Both the position numbers and the translations under genes were made by a program. 64,000 nucleotides of DNA from Naasia sp. SYSU D00948 (lineage in GTDB: Bacteria; Actinomycetota; Actinomycetes; Actinomycetales; Microbacteriaceae). The notes under the pieces were generated by a model. It was not told where the DNA came from. It saw only the letters and a program-made list of their open reading frames with translations, and searched no databases. Of the stretch, positions 24,738 through 32,870 are shown one piece after another (the first letter of the stretch is position 1; every line of letters starts with the position of its first letter). The DNA is taken from the NCBI RefSeq assembly GCF_017916515.1, contig NZ_JAFMTA010000001.1:62001-126000 (forward strand), read 5' to 3'.

Positions 24738-25761
24738 GCCGGGCGCACCGGGTCGTCAGCCGCTCCGACTGGGCGTACGCGCTGCGGCGCACCGGCCACT
24801 CCTTCGCCAGGGTCCGCGGGATCGACGCGGCGGCCTCGCTCACGTTCTTCTCCGCGATCACCCTGTTCCCCGCCGCTCTCACCGTCATGTCGGCGCTCGC
24901 GATCCTGGACGGCTCCCGCGCCGTGGACTTCGTGCTGCGCGTCCTCTCGGAGGTCGCCGAGGAGCGCTGGGTGCACGCCGTCCGCGCGCCGCTCGAGCAG
25001 TTCACGCAGCTCGGGAACCCGGGCAGCGCCTTCCTCGTCGGTCTCGCCCTCACGCTCTGGACCGGCTCGGCCTACACGACGGCGTTCGGGCGGACGGTGA
25101 ACACGCTCTACGGCGTGCACGAGGGACGGCGGATCTGAAAGTTCCGCGGCCTCATGCTGGCGGTCACCCTGCTGCTGAGCGTCGGGCTCGCCCTCGGGCT
25201 GCTCCTGCTGCTCGGCACCCCGCGGGTCGCGTCGGCCGCGGGACGGCTCGCGGGGGTCGGCGAGCCCTGGATCACCGTCTGGAACGCGGCACGCTGGCCC
25301 GCGCTCCTGCTCCTCGCCGCCGCGCTCATCGCGCTGCTCTACTACTTCACCCCCACGGTCGACCGGCAGACGGCGCCCTGGTTCTCGGCGGGCGCCGTGC
25401 TCGCGCTCGCGGGCTGGGCCGTCACGACCGGCGGGTTCTGGTGGTACGTGACCGTCCTCGCGCACTACGGCGACCTGTACGGCTGGGCGGGCGGCGCGCT
25501 CGTCGTGCTGCTCTGGCTGTTCCTCAGCAACCTCGTGCTCGTGCTCGGCGCGGGCCTCGACGCCGAGCTCACCCGCTTGGATCAGCTCCGCCGGGGCATC
25601 CACTCGGAGTCGGCGATCCGCATGCCGATGCGGGACACGACCAGGAACCTCCTCATCGCCCGGTCGCTCTCGCGCGACGAGGCGGAGGGGCGGGCCATCC
25701 GTGAGGAGAGCGCCTCCCGTCGCCGGAAGGACGGGCCCGTTGCTCGTGAAGGGGCCGGGCG

Positions 25762-25767
25762 TAGGCT
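25762..25767 (+). promoter_or_regulatory. -10 box TAGGCT before the acidic small gene
   Basis: Ends 7 bases before ATG 25775, inside the yihY reading frame. Confidence 0.4.
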
Positions 25768-25774
25768 GAGCCTC

Positions 25775-25984
25775 ATGGACGAACGGAACAGCGAGCTCCC
25801 CGACGAGCGCGCAGTCGAGCAGGACTTCTCCATCCCGGCGGACGCCGACTACCGGACTCCCGCCGAGGCGGACTACACCACTCCGGGCGACCCCATCTCC
25901 GGCGAGGAGCACCTCGAGGAGCGGGACGAGGAGGAGCTGACCCGCCGCACGGCCACCCCCGGCAACCCGATCGAGGAGAACTGA
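25775..25984 (+). CDS. small acidic protein, 69 aa, in frame with the yihY 3' end
   Basis: From ATG 25775 the same frame gives 69 residues of very acidic, disordered character (DADYRTPAEADYTT, EEHLEERDEEELTRR). It is unlike the basic YihY C-terminus before it and is preceded by a TAGGCT box at leaderless distance, so it may be a separate gene whose frame happens to be open upstream. Alternatively it is a C-terminal extension of YihY. It stops 1 base before the next start. Confidence 0.45.
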   Translation: MDERNSELPDERAVEQDFSIPADADYRTPAEADYTTPGDPISGEEHLEERDEEELTRRTATPGNPIEEN

Positions 25985-25985
25985 C

Positions 25986-26681
25986 ATGCGAATCCGACTG
26001 CTGTTCCTGCTCGGCCTCGCCGGCGGCTACGTCCTCGGCACGCGAGCGGGTCGCGAGCGCTACCTCCAGATGAAGGAGCGCGCCGACGAGCTCTGGCACG
26101 ACCCGAAGATCGAGAAGGCCCGAGAGGACGCCATCCGCTACGCCCGCGAGCAGGCCCCCGCCCTGCGGGACGCCGCCAGCCAGGCCGCGACCCGGACGAG
26201 CGAGGCGGCGCGCGAGGCGGCTGTCCGGGCCGCCGACCTCGCCCACGACGTCGCCGAGAGAACCGCCACCACGGCCCGCGAGGTGGCCGAGCGCACCGCC
26301 TCCACCGCCCAGGACCTCGCGGACCGGACCTCGAGCGCGGCCAAGAACGTCGCCGCACGCGTCACCGGCGCCGCCACCGACGCCCGCGGACGCGTGAGCG
26401 ACACCGCGAGCGATGTGCAGAAGCGCATGAGCGACACCGCCGACGAGCTGAAGGAGCGCAGCGACCGGGCGATGCGCAGCGCCGCGGAGGCGCGCGACGA
26501 CGCCCTCGCATCGCTCGACGACGAGGACGACGCGTCCGAGCAGCCTCCGGCGGACGGATCCGCAGCCGCGACCGGAACGGCCGCCGAGGTGCGTGCCGCC
26601 ACGATCGGGGAGGCGGGAGCCGCCGACGCGCCCGCCGGCGAGGGCGAGCGCGCGGACGGGGTGGCGCCCGCCGGGCGCTGA
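25986..26681 (+). CDS. YtxH-like, helix-repeat membrane-associated protein
   Basis: A 231-residue protein. The N-terminus has a Gly-rich hydrophobic segment LLFLLGLAGGYVLGTRAGRERY (about 4-25), as in YtxH-type general-stress proteins. Residues about 45-190 are Ala-rich heptad or 11-residue repeats (AAREAAVRAADLAHDVAERT, TAREVAERTASTAQDLADRT) that form a long amphipathic helix resembling late-embryogenesis or apolipoprotein repeats; the C-terminus is acidic and disordered. GAGGAG precedes the ATG; it follows the preceding stop by one base. Likely an envelope or stress protein (inference). Confidence 0.7.
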   Translation: MRIRLLFLLGLAGGYVLGTRAGRERYLQMKERADELWHDPKIEKAREDAIRYAREQAPALRDAASQAATRTSEAAREAAVRAADLAHDVAERTATTAREVAERTASTAQDLADRTSSAAKNVAARVTGAATDARGRVSDTASDVQKRMSDTADELKERSDRAMRSAAEARDDALASLDDEDDASEQPPADGSAAATGTAAEVRAATIGEAGAADAPAGEGERADGVAPAGR

Positions 26682-26725
26682 CGCCGTTTCGTCCCGGGGG
26701 CGCCCCTCGGCCCTTTCCCGGGGCC

Positions 26726-26743
26726 GGAGCGCATCAGCGCTCC
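26726..26743 (-). terminator. hairpin overlapping the aspA stop codon
   Basis: 7-bp perfect stem (26726-26732 with 26737-26743) whose 4-base loop contains the aspA stop. It could stop transcription from both sides. Confidence 0.4.
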
Positions 26744-28209
26744 GCGGGCGCGGGGAACTGCTGCACGGGCGGCAGGACCGGGATGGGCGCCGTCGTGTCG
26801 GGTCTTCCGGCCAGGCGCTCGAGAGCGAGCAGCCGGGTGACCTCCTCCCGCGTGAGCAGGCCCGACTCCACGACGAGGTCCGCCACGTCGCGGCGGCCGT
26901 CGAGCGCCTGCTTGGCGAGCGCGGCCGCGGCCGCGTAGCCGATGTACGGGGTGAGCGCCGTCACGATGCCGACCGATGAGCCGACCATCTGACTGAGGCG
27001 GCGCTCGTTCGCGGTGATGCCGTCCACGCAGTTCTCGCGCAGGGTGCGGCAGCCGTTCGCGAGCCAGGTGAGGCTCTGCAGGAGGGCGTGCGCGATGATC
27101 GGCTCGAACGCGTTGAGCTGGAGCTGACCCGCCTCGGCGGCCATCGTGACGGTGACGTCCGCTCCCGCGATCGAGAACGCGACCTGGTTGACCACCTCGG
27201 GGATGACCGGGTTCACCTTGCCGGGCATGATCGACGAGCCCGCCTGCCTGGGCGGGAGGTTGATGTCTCCCAGCCCTGCCTGGGGACCGGAGGAGAGCAG
27301 GCGGAGGTCGTTGCAGATCTTCGACAGCTTGATCGCGGACCGCTTGAGCGCCCCGGACAGCGACATGAAGACTCCGGCGTCGGCGGTCGCCTCGACGAGG
27401 TCCTGGGCCGTGACGAGGTCGAACCCCGTGATCTCGCGCAGGTGCCGGTTGACCGTCGGCGCGTAGTCCGGATCCGCGGTGATGCCCGTGCCGATGGCGG
27501 TCGCGCCGAGGTTGTGCTCGTACAGGAGCGGGATGGTCTCCCTGAGCCGCGAGTGGTCCTCGCCGAGCGTGATCGCGAAGCTCCGGAACTCCTGGCCCAG
27601 GGTCATGGGCACCGCATCCTGCAGCTGCGTCCGGCCCACCTTGAGGATGGACGCGAACTCCTGGCCTCTGTACGCGAAGGCGAGCCGCAGGAGGTCGAGC
27701 TCGTCGAGCAGGGTCTCGAGCCCCATGCAGAGCGCGACCTTGAGCGAGGTCGGATACACGTCGTTGGTCGACTGGCTCCGGTTGACGTCGTCGAGCGGGT
27801 GCAGGAACTCGTAGTCGCCCTTCGGCCGGCCGGCGAGCTCGAGCGCCCGGTTGGCGATGACCTCGTTCGCGTTCATGTTGGTGCTCGTTCCGGCGCCGCC
27901 CTGGACGACGCCGACGACGAACTGGTCGTCGAGCAGGCCGCGCTTGACGTCCTCGCAGGCGGCGTCGATGAGGGCCGCCTTCTCGCCCGGCAGGACTCCG
28001 AGCTCGGCGTTCGCCCGGGCCGCCGCCTGCTTCACTGCGCCCAGCGCGTGGACGAAGTTGGGGTAGACGGAGATGGGGCGGCGGGAGATCGGAAAGTTCT
28101 CGAGCGCGCGGGCGGTGTGGATGCCCCAGTACGCGTCGGCGGGCACCTCGACGCTCCCGAGAGAGTCGGTCTCCGTCCGGGTCCGCATGGTCTGAACGCC
28201 GTCGTCCAT
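26734..28209 (-). CDS. aspA: aspartate ammonia-lyase
   Basis: A 491-residue enzyme of the fumarase/aspartase superfamily, converting aspartate to fumarate and ammonia. Signature parts: GGAGTSTNMNANEVIANRA, LHPLDDVNRSQSTNDVYPTSLKVA, and GSSIMPGKVNPVIPEV, the superfamily signature holding the catalytic Ser. TSTNMNANEV and the absence of fumarase-type loops favour aspartase over class II fumarase, though the two are hard to separate by eye. It stands alone on the minus strand, with a TAGGGT box before the ATG. Confidence 0.88.
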   Translation of the reverse strand: MDDGVQTMRTRTETDSLGSVEVPADAYWGIHTARALENFPISRRPISVYPNFVHALGAVKQAAARANAELGVLPGEKAALIDAACEDVKRGLLDDQFVVGVVQGGAGTSTNMNANEVIANRALELAGRPKGDYEFLHPLDDVNRSQSTNDVYPTSLKVALCMGLETLLDELDLLRLAFAYRGQEFASILKVGRTQLQDAVPMTLGQEFRSFAITLGEDHSRLRETIPLLYEHNLGATAIGTGITADPDYAPTVNRHLREITGFDLVTAQDLVEATADAGVFMSLSGALKRSAIKLSKICNDLRLLSSGPQAGLGDINLPPRQAGSSIMPGKVNPVIPEVVNQVAFSIAGADVTVTMAAEAGQLQLNAFEPIIAHALLQSLTWLANGCRTLRENCVDGITANERRLSQMVGSSVGIVTALTPYIGYAAAAALAKQALDGRRDVADLVVESGLLTREEVTRLLALERLAGRPDTTAPIPVLPPVQQFPAPAER

Positions 28210-28215
28210 GATGCG

Positions 28216-28221
28216 ACCCTA
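28216..28221 (-). promoter_or_regulatory. -10 box TAGGGT for aspA
   Basis: Ends 6 bases before ATG 28209. Confidence 0.5.
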
Positions 28222-28247
28222 GCTGGCGGCCGCCGAGCGCCGAGGAG

Positions 28248-29072
28248 TCAGAAGAGGTCCCCCACCGCGCCGCCGTAGGCGGCGAGGGCGGCGCTCGCTC
28301 GCCGCTCCTCCTCCCGCCGCAGCCGCCCGAGCTCCTCGGCTCGGCGTCCGGTTGCGCGCTGCTCCTCGACGGCGAGCACCTCCATCACCGCGAGAGCGTC
28401 GCGCCGCTCCCCGAGGGCGTCCTGGACCCGCTCGGCGACCTGCCTCAGCCGGCGCACGGACTCGTCGTGGCCGTCGCCGAACGCGGACAGGTCGTACCGC
28501 AGCCGCTTCGCCGCCTTGCGCACGTCGTGCAGCCGCGCCTCCCGCTGCTCGCCGCCGAGGCCCGGCTCCTCGGCACGCTTCGCCCGCCGGCGCACCCGGC
28601 GCAGGTCCCGCTCGAGGATGTCGTCGGCGGTCACGTGACCGGACGGCGGCGGCGGATCCTCGGCGAACGACCGCAGGTCGTCGAGCAGCTCGAGGAACCT
28701 CCGCGACGAGAGGTCGCTCACCGCCGCGGCCCTCGCGCCGCGCAGGCTGCGCGCCGCCGAATCCGCCGGCCGCTCCAGCACGCCGGGCATGCTCGTCGCC
28801 GCCCGTCTGCGCAGCCCGGCGGCGAGCACCTCGCGATCGCGTGCGGTCCCGAGGTCGCGTCCCAGGTCCTGCAGCCGGGCCTCGAGCCGGTTCGCCGTCT
28901 CGCCGTCGAAGGCGGGCGCCGCCGCACGCAGGATGCTGCGGAGCCGGCGGACCGCCACACGCACGTCGTGGAGCGCCTCCCGCTCGCCGCGCGCGACCCC
29001 GGGAGCCCGCTCGGCGAGCGACGCTGTCAGCTCCCGGACGGCGCCCAGCGCGGTGTCCCGGATCCCGGTCAT
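28248..29072 (-). CDS. CHAD-domain protein
   Basis: A 274-residue helical protein with the CHAD (conserved histidine alpha-helical) domain, which binds inorganic polyphosphate. Conserved His-containing, Arg/Lys-rich helices are visible: HDVRVAVRRLRSILRAAAPAF near residue 35 and LHDVRKAAKRLRYDLSAFG near 185, each the hallmark of one four-helix bundle. ATG 29072 is used because the frame upstream lacks family features. It is the last gene behind the PiT transporter and a small membrane protein, which fits a link to phosphate or polyphosphate handling (inference). Confidence 0.85.
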   Translation of the reverse strand: MTGIRDTALGAVRELTASLAERAPGVARGEREALHDVRVAVRRLRSILRAAAPAFDGETANRLEARLQDLGRDLGTARDREVLAAGLRRRAATSMPGVLERPADSAARSLRGARAAAVSDLSSRRFLELLDDLRSFAEDPPPPSGHVTADDILERDLRRVRRRAKRAEEPGLGGEQREARLHDVRKAAKRLRYDLSAFGDGHDESVRRLRQVAERVQDALGERRDALAVMEVLAVEEQRATGRRAEELGRLRREEERRASAALAAYGGAVGDLF

Positions 29073-29092
29073 CCCGGTGCCTGCGGCGCGGG

Positions 29093-29371
29093 TCAGCCGC
29101 CGTGCAGGGCGGGGACGATGAGGTAGACGCCGATGAGCACGGCGAGCCCGCTGAGCGCGAAGCACACAATCCCCGCGGCCGTCGCCGCGCGGGGACGGGT
29201 CGGCTCGCTCACGTCGTCCGTCTCGTCGTCGCGCGCTGCGGTCGCCTCGGCGGCGCCGGCGGCGGGAGTCGCGAAGAGCTTGATGCCCGTCGCGAAGAGC
29301 GAGACCGTCACCGACGCGGCGACGACCGACGCCACGGCGACGACGAGGAGGGCCGACCAGTCGATGTTCAC
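29093..29371 (-). CDS. small membrane protein linked to the PiT transporter
   Basis: A 92-residue protein with two hydrophobic segments (about residues 5-30 and 66-88) and a charged loop (ARDDETDDVSEPTRPR) between. GTG 29371 overlaps the PiT stop (GTGA), so the two are coupled. Small two-segment partners next to PiT genes are common in actinobacteria; the role is unknown. Confidence 0.7.
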   Translation of the reverse strand: MNIDWSALLVVAVASVVAASVTVSLFATGIKLFATPAAGAAEATAARDDETDDVSEPTRPRAATAAGIVCFALSGLAVLIGVYLIVPALHGG

Positions 29372-30537
29372 GCCCGGCTCCTCTGCTTGGCCTTCTGGAT
29401 CTTGACGATCTCGCCCGCGGCGTTGACCTCCTTCTCCAGGCTCGCGTGGTCGACGCGGTCGTGCCGGGAGAGGAGGAAGATGCCGAGGATGAACCCGAGG
29501 CCCAGGATCGCGTCGATCACGATGCCCACCGCGCCGAGGTGCGCGAGCAGCGCGGCGACCGCGCCGACGGCCGCGGCCGCGGGAAGGGTGAGGACCCAGC
29601 CGACGAGGATGCTGCGCGCGGTGCCCCAGCGGACGGAGGAGCCGCGGCGGCCGAGGCCGGAGCCGATGACGGATCCGGACGCGACCTGCGTCGTCGAGAG
29701 GGCGAAGCCGAGGTGGCTGGAGGCGAGGATCGTGGCCGCCGTGCTGGTCTCGGCCGAGAACCCCTGAGCGGGCTTCACCGCCGTGAGGCCCGTGCCCATC
29801 GTGCGGATGATCCGCCAGCCTCCCGAGTAGGTGCCGACCGCGATGGCGACCGCGCAGGCGACGACCACCCAGAACTCGGGACCCGATCCGGGCTCCTGCA
29901 TCCCCGCGGCGATCAGGGTGAGCGTGATGACGCCCATCGTCTTCTGCGCGTCGTTGGTGCCGTGCGCGAGCGCCACGAGCGAGGAGGAGAAGATCTGGCC
30001 GTAGCGGAAGACGCCGCGCCCGTCCGGCCGGCCGTCGTATCGCCGGGTGATGGCGTAGGCGATGCGGGTGGCGGTGAAGGCGGTGAGCCCCGCGATCAGC
30101 GGCGCGAAGATGGCGGGCAGCACGACCTTCGACATCACGACGCCGAAGTCGATCGCGCCGATGCCGGCGCCCACGAGCGCGGACCCGATGAGGCCGCCGA
30201 AGAGCGCGTGGCTCGACGAGGACGGCAGCCCGAGGTACCAGGTCGTGAGGTTCCAGACGATCGCGCCGATGAGGCCCGCGAAGATGAACTCGGGCGTGAT
30301 CTGCACGCCGCCCTCGCCCTCCCGGATCATGCCGCCGGAGATGGTCTTCGCCACCTCGGTGGACAGGAACGCCCCCACGAGGTTGAGGACCGCGGCGAGC
30401 GCGACGGCGGTCTTGGGCTTGAGGGCCCGCGTCGCGATGGGAGTCGCCATCGCGTTGGCGGTGTCGTGGAAGCCGTTCGTGAAGTCGAAGAACAGCGCGA
30501 GCGAGATGACGAGGACGACGAGGACGGTCAGATCCAT
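29368..30537 (-). CDS. PiT-family inorganic phosphate transporter
   Basis: A 389-residue low-affinity phosphate permease with about ten membrane segments. Both family signature repeats are present: FTNGFHDTANAMATPIATRALKP near residues 19-43 and ALAHGTNDAQKTMGVITL in the second half, with GLPSSSSHALFGGLIG between. ATG 30537 matches the usual N-terminus. A typical PhoU-like DUF47 partner is absent; the downstream partners are a small membrane protein and a CHAD protein. Confidence 0.93.
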   Translation of the reverse strand: MDLTVLVVLVISLALFFDFTNGFHDTANAMATPIATRALKPKTAVALAAVLNLVGAFLSTEVAKTISGGMIREGEGGVQITPEFIFAGLIGAIVWNLTTWYLGLPSSSSHALFGGLIGSALVGAGIGAIDFGVVMSKVVLPAIFAPLIAGLTAFTATRIAYAITRRYDGRPDGRGVFRYGQIFSSSLVALAHGTNDAQKTMGVITLTLIAAGMQEPGSGPEFWVVVACAVAIAVGTYSGGWRIIRTMGTGLTAVKPAQGFSAETSTAATILASSHLGFALSTTQVASGSVIGSGLGRRGSSVRWGTARSILVGWVLTLPAAAAVGAVAALLAHLGAVGIVIDAILGLGFILGIFLLSRHDRVDHASLEKEVNAAGEIVKIQKAKQRSRA

Positions 30538-30637
30538 GTCGATCCCCGGCCGTGCGCGTGGATCCCGGGAGGCACGCGAGAACTCTAGCGGGACGGAGAG
30601 CGTCGGCACCGCCCTGGCGGCGCCCCGTTCTCGGGCG

Positions 30638-30643
30638 TACCGT
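30638..30643 (+). promoter_or_regulatory. -10 box TACCGT for the small acidic gene
   Basis: Ends 7 bases before ATG 30651. Confidence 0.45.
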
Positions 30644-30650
30644 CGGCCCC

Positions 30651-30803
30651 ATGGACAGGACACCCGACACCGCCCCCGCCGGGGACGCGCCAGAGCCGGG
30701 CGAGCCGGAGGCCCCGTCGCACGACGAGCAGGTGGCCGAGCGGACGCAGGCCGAGAGCGAGGCCGCGTACAACGACCCGCTCGGCGGCCTCCCTATCGCC
30801 TGA
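30651..30803 (+). CDS. small acidic hypothetical protein, 50 aa
   Basis: A 50-residue, Pro- and Glu-rich protein (DAPEPGEPEAPSHDEQVAERT) ending YNDPLGGLPIA, likely disordered. The TACCGT box 7 bases upstream supports a real start. Not recognised. A second protein of exactly 50 residues and similar acidity lies at 31373. Confidence 0.45.
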   Translation: MDRTPDTAPAGDAPEPGEPEAPSHDEQVAERTQAESEAAYNDPLGGLPIA

Positions 30804-30871
30804 CCCTCAGGCAGCGCTCAGGCTGCCCTCCGGTCCCCGAGTTAGCGTGCTGGGGATCGGGAGGTGTGGGC

Positions 30872-31282
30872 GTGGACGTTGGAACGCTCACCCTTCGCTA
30901 CGTGCCGTTCCTCGCCATGCTGGCGGTCGCCGGCATCGTGATCCTCGACGCCCGCGTCCGGGTGAAGCGCCCGGGCCGCGCCCGCTGGAGCGCTCCCCTG
31001 CAGCTGCTCCTCGCGCTCGGCATGCTCGTGCTGGCGACGGTCGCCATCATCGTCTCGCCCGAGATCGGGCTCCTGGAGGCGACGGACGGCGATCCGCCGG
31101 TCGCCGCCCTGCCCGGGACGCTCGCCGCGTTCTCCGCGATGGGATCGGGCGCCCTCGTCACGCTCGCCTGCGGCCTCGCCTGGCCCGCGTCTCCGCACCC
31201 GCGGCGCGGCCTCACGATCTGCGCCGTCGTCGTGGACCTGCTCGCCGTGATGATGACCGGGATGCAGCTCCTGCCGGCCTAG
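30872..31282 (+). CDS. hypothetical membrane protein, 136 aa
   Basis: Four hydrophobic segments (about 10-26, 42-63, 78-103, 112-132) separated by short loops, with a basic first loop (RVRVKRPGRARW). GTG 30872 has GGGAGG 7 bases upstream. No known family is recognised. Probably cytoplasmic-membrane located; nothing more can be supported. Confidence 0.6.
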   Translation: MDVGTLTLRYVPFLAMLAVAGIVILDARVRVKRPGRARWSAPLQLLLALGMLVLATVAIIVSPEIGLLEATDGDPPVAALPGTLAAFSAMGSGALVTLACGLAWPASPHPRRGLTICAVVVDLLAVMMTGMQLLPA

Positions 31283-31360
31283 CGCGGGTCCTCTCCCGAG
31301 GCGGCCACCGGCCCGGTGTCAACCATCACGCGCCGGGAACCGCAGATGGATCCGCAGAAG

Positions 31361-31366
31361 TAGGCT
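31361..31366 (+). promoter_or_regulatory. -10 box TAGGCT for the second small acidic gene
   Basis: Ends 6 bases before ATG 31373; may also drive the maltokinase-like gene and the peptidase behind it. Confidence 0.5.
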
Positions 31367-31372
31367 CGACGC

Positions 31373-31525
31373 ATGGACGACAGGAACCCCGAGACGCCTG
31401 GGCGCGACAACGAGACGGAGCTCGACCGGCTGGACGAGGAGACCGTCAACGAGAACCTCGAGGAGAGCGGCCTGCTCCCTCTGCCCGAGGCGACGCCCGC
31501 CGACGGCGGCGCTCCGGCCGCCTGA
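31373..31525 (+). CDS. small acidic hypothetical protein, 50 aa
   Basis: A 50-residue acidic protein (DNETELDRLDEETVNENLEE, then LLPLPEATPADGG). It is immediately followed, one base on, by the maltokinase-like gene, whose TTG start has no ribosome binding site, so translation of that gene may depend on this one. Function not recognised. Confidence 0.5.
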   Translation: MDDRNPETPGRDNETELDRLDEETVNENLEESGLLPLPEATPADGGAPAA

Positions 31526-31526
31526 C

Positions 31527-32870
31527 TTGGCGGCTTCCGAGGGCGGGGCGGTCGACGCCGCACTCGCCGACTGGATGACGCGTCAGCGCTGGTTCTCCGG
31601 CAAGGGCGGGCGCCCGCAGCTGCGCGAGGTGGGCAGCTGGACCGCCCGCACCGGCGATTCGCAGGTGACCGCCGAGGTCCTCCTCGTCGAGGACGGCACC
31701 GCGGGAACGCTGTACCAGGTTCCCCTCGTGAGACGGGCCCAGGGCGACGGCGCCCGATCCCCCATCGCGGACGGGGACGACCGGTACGACGGCCCGCACG
31801 AGCCGGAGTTCGCGCAGGCGCTGCTGGAGCTCCTGACCCGCGGCGGCGAGGCCGAGGGCAGCGCCGCGCGCGCGGTCGGAGAGCCCGCCGGGCCGTCCGC
31901 CGGCCGGTACCGCTCCTCCCGCGTGCTGAGCGGCGAGCAGTCGAACACGTCGATCATCATCGAGACCCAGGACGACTCCGGCGCCGACTCGACGCCCCTG
32001 ATCGTCAAGCTCTTCCGCACCCTGTCCCCGGGCGACAACCCGGACGTGGTCCTGCAGACGGCCATCGCCGGAGCGGGCTCCGACCGCGTCCCGCGCTCCT
32101 ACGGCGCGCTGCGCGGCACGTGGGGGGACGGAGCGACGGGGCACCTCGCGTTCGCGCAGGAGTTCCTGCCCGGCACCCAGGACGCGTGGCGGGTCGCGAC
32201 CACGGCCGTGGACGCGGATCAGGACTTCACGGACGCCGCACGCCGCCTCGGCGAGGCGACGGCCGAGGTGCACAGAGTCCTCTCCGAGGCGCTGCCGACC
32301 GTCGAGGCCGACGAGGAGCGGAAGGCCGCGCTGCTCGCGTCGATGCGCTCCCGGCTCGCGGCGGCCGTCGAGGTCGTGGACGGCCTCGAGGACCGGGCCG
32401 CCGACATCGACGCGGTGTTCGAGGCCGCGGCCGCGGAGCCGTGGCCCCGCCTGCAGCGGGTGCACGGCGACTACCACCTCGGCCAGGTGCTGCATCACCC
32501 CGACCGCGGCTGGGTCCTGCTGGACTTCGAGGGCGAGCCGCTGCGGCCCATGGAGGAGCGCTCGCAGCCCGACCTGGCGCTGCGCGACGTCGCCGGGATG
32601 CTGCGCTCGTTCGACTACGCCGCCGGAGCGTCCCGGGAGTCGCATCCCGGCGAGGAGCACGCGCGGCTCACGGAGCGCTGGGCGGGCGATGCCCGCACGG
32701 CGTTCCTGCAGGGATACGAGGAGGCGCTCGGCGAGCCGCTCGCCCCGCACTCGCGGCTGCTGGCGGCCCTGGAGCTGGACAAGGCCCTCTACGAGGCCGT
32801 CTACGAGGCCCGCAACCGGCCGGACTGGCTGCCGATCCCGGCGGCCGCGATCGCGCGGCTGGCCGGATGA
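31527..32870 (+). CDS. maltokinase-like phosphotransferase
   Basis: A 447-residue protein with the maltokinase N-terminal cap (DWMTRQRWFSGKGGRPQLREV, residues 13-33) and an aminoglycoside-phosphotransferase-like kinase domain: VHGDYHLGQVLHHPDRG carries the catalytic Asp, WVLLDFEGEPLRP the metal-binding Asp. Maltokinase makes maltose 1-phosphate for the GlgE alpha-glucan pathway. The usual partners treS, glgE or glgB are not in this window. Start TTG 31527 is tentative; ATG in front of TRQRWF (31575) would lose part of the cap. The stop overlaps the next ATG. Confidence 0.8.
   Translation: MAASEGGAVDAALADWMTRQRWFSGKGGRPQLREVGSWTARTGDSQVTAEVLLVEDGTAGTLYQVPLVRRAQGDGARSPIADGDDRYDGPHEPEFAQALLELLTRGGEAEGSAARAVGEPAGPSAGRYRSSRVLSGEQSNTSIIIETQDDSGADSTPLIVKLFRTLSPGDNPDVVLQTAIAGAGSDRVPRSYGALRGTWGDGATGHLAFAQEFLPGTQDAWRVATTAVDADQDFTDAARRLGEATAEVHRVLSEALPTVEADEERKAALLASMRSRLAAAVEVVDGLEDRAADIDAVFEAAAAEPWPRLQRVHGDYHLGQVLHHPDRGWVLLDFEGEPLRPMEERSQPDLALRDVAGMLRSFDYAAGASRESHPGEEHARLTERWAGDARTAFLQGYEEALGEPLAPHSRLLAALELDKALYEAVYEARNRPDWLPIPAAAIARLAG

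Larger units (their letters stand above)
24734..25984 (+). pseudogene. yihY/BrkB-family membrane protein interrupted by in-frame TGA
   Basis: Reading one frame from GTG 24734 gives a YihY/BrkB protein: RGIDAAASLTFFSAITLFPA, LTLWTGSAYTTAFGRTVNTLYGVHEGRR, then TGA at 25136-25138, then KFRGLMLAVTLLLS, and further typical segments such as FTPTVDRQ, GGFWWYVT and YGWAGGALVVLLWLFLSNLVLVLGAGLDAEL in the same frame. In homologues a Trp stands where the TGA is (GR-W-K-R-L), so TGG to TGA is the simplest change. There is no frameshift and both halves remain well conserved, pointing to a recent nonsense mutation, a sequencing error, or readthrough. The family is a six-segment membrane protein of unsettled role. 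Confidence 0.8.

Noticed and set aside
25136-25138. Selenocysteine codon
   Set aside because: Homologues have Trp here, not Cys or Sec, and no SECIS-like hairpin was seen right after it.
31575-31577. Alternative ATG start of the maltokinase-like gene
   Set aside because: It would remove the beginning of the cap domain; TTG 31527 right after the preceding stop is kept, with caution.
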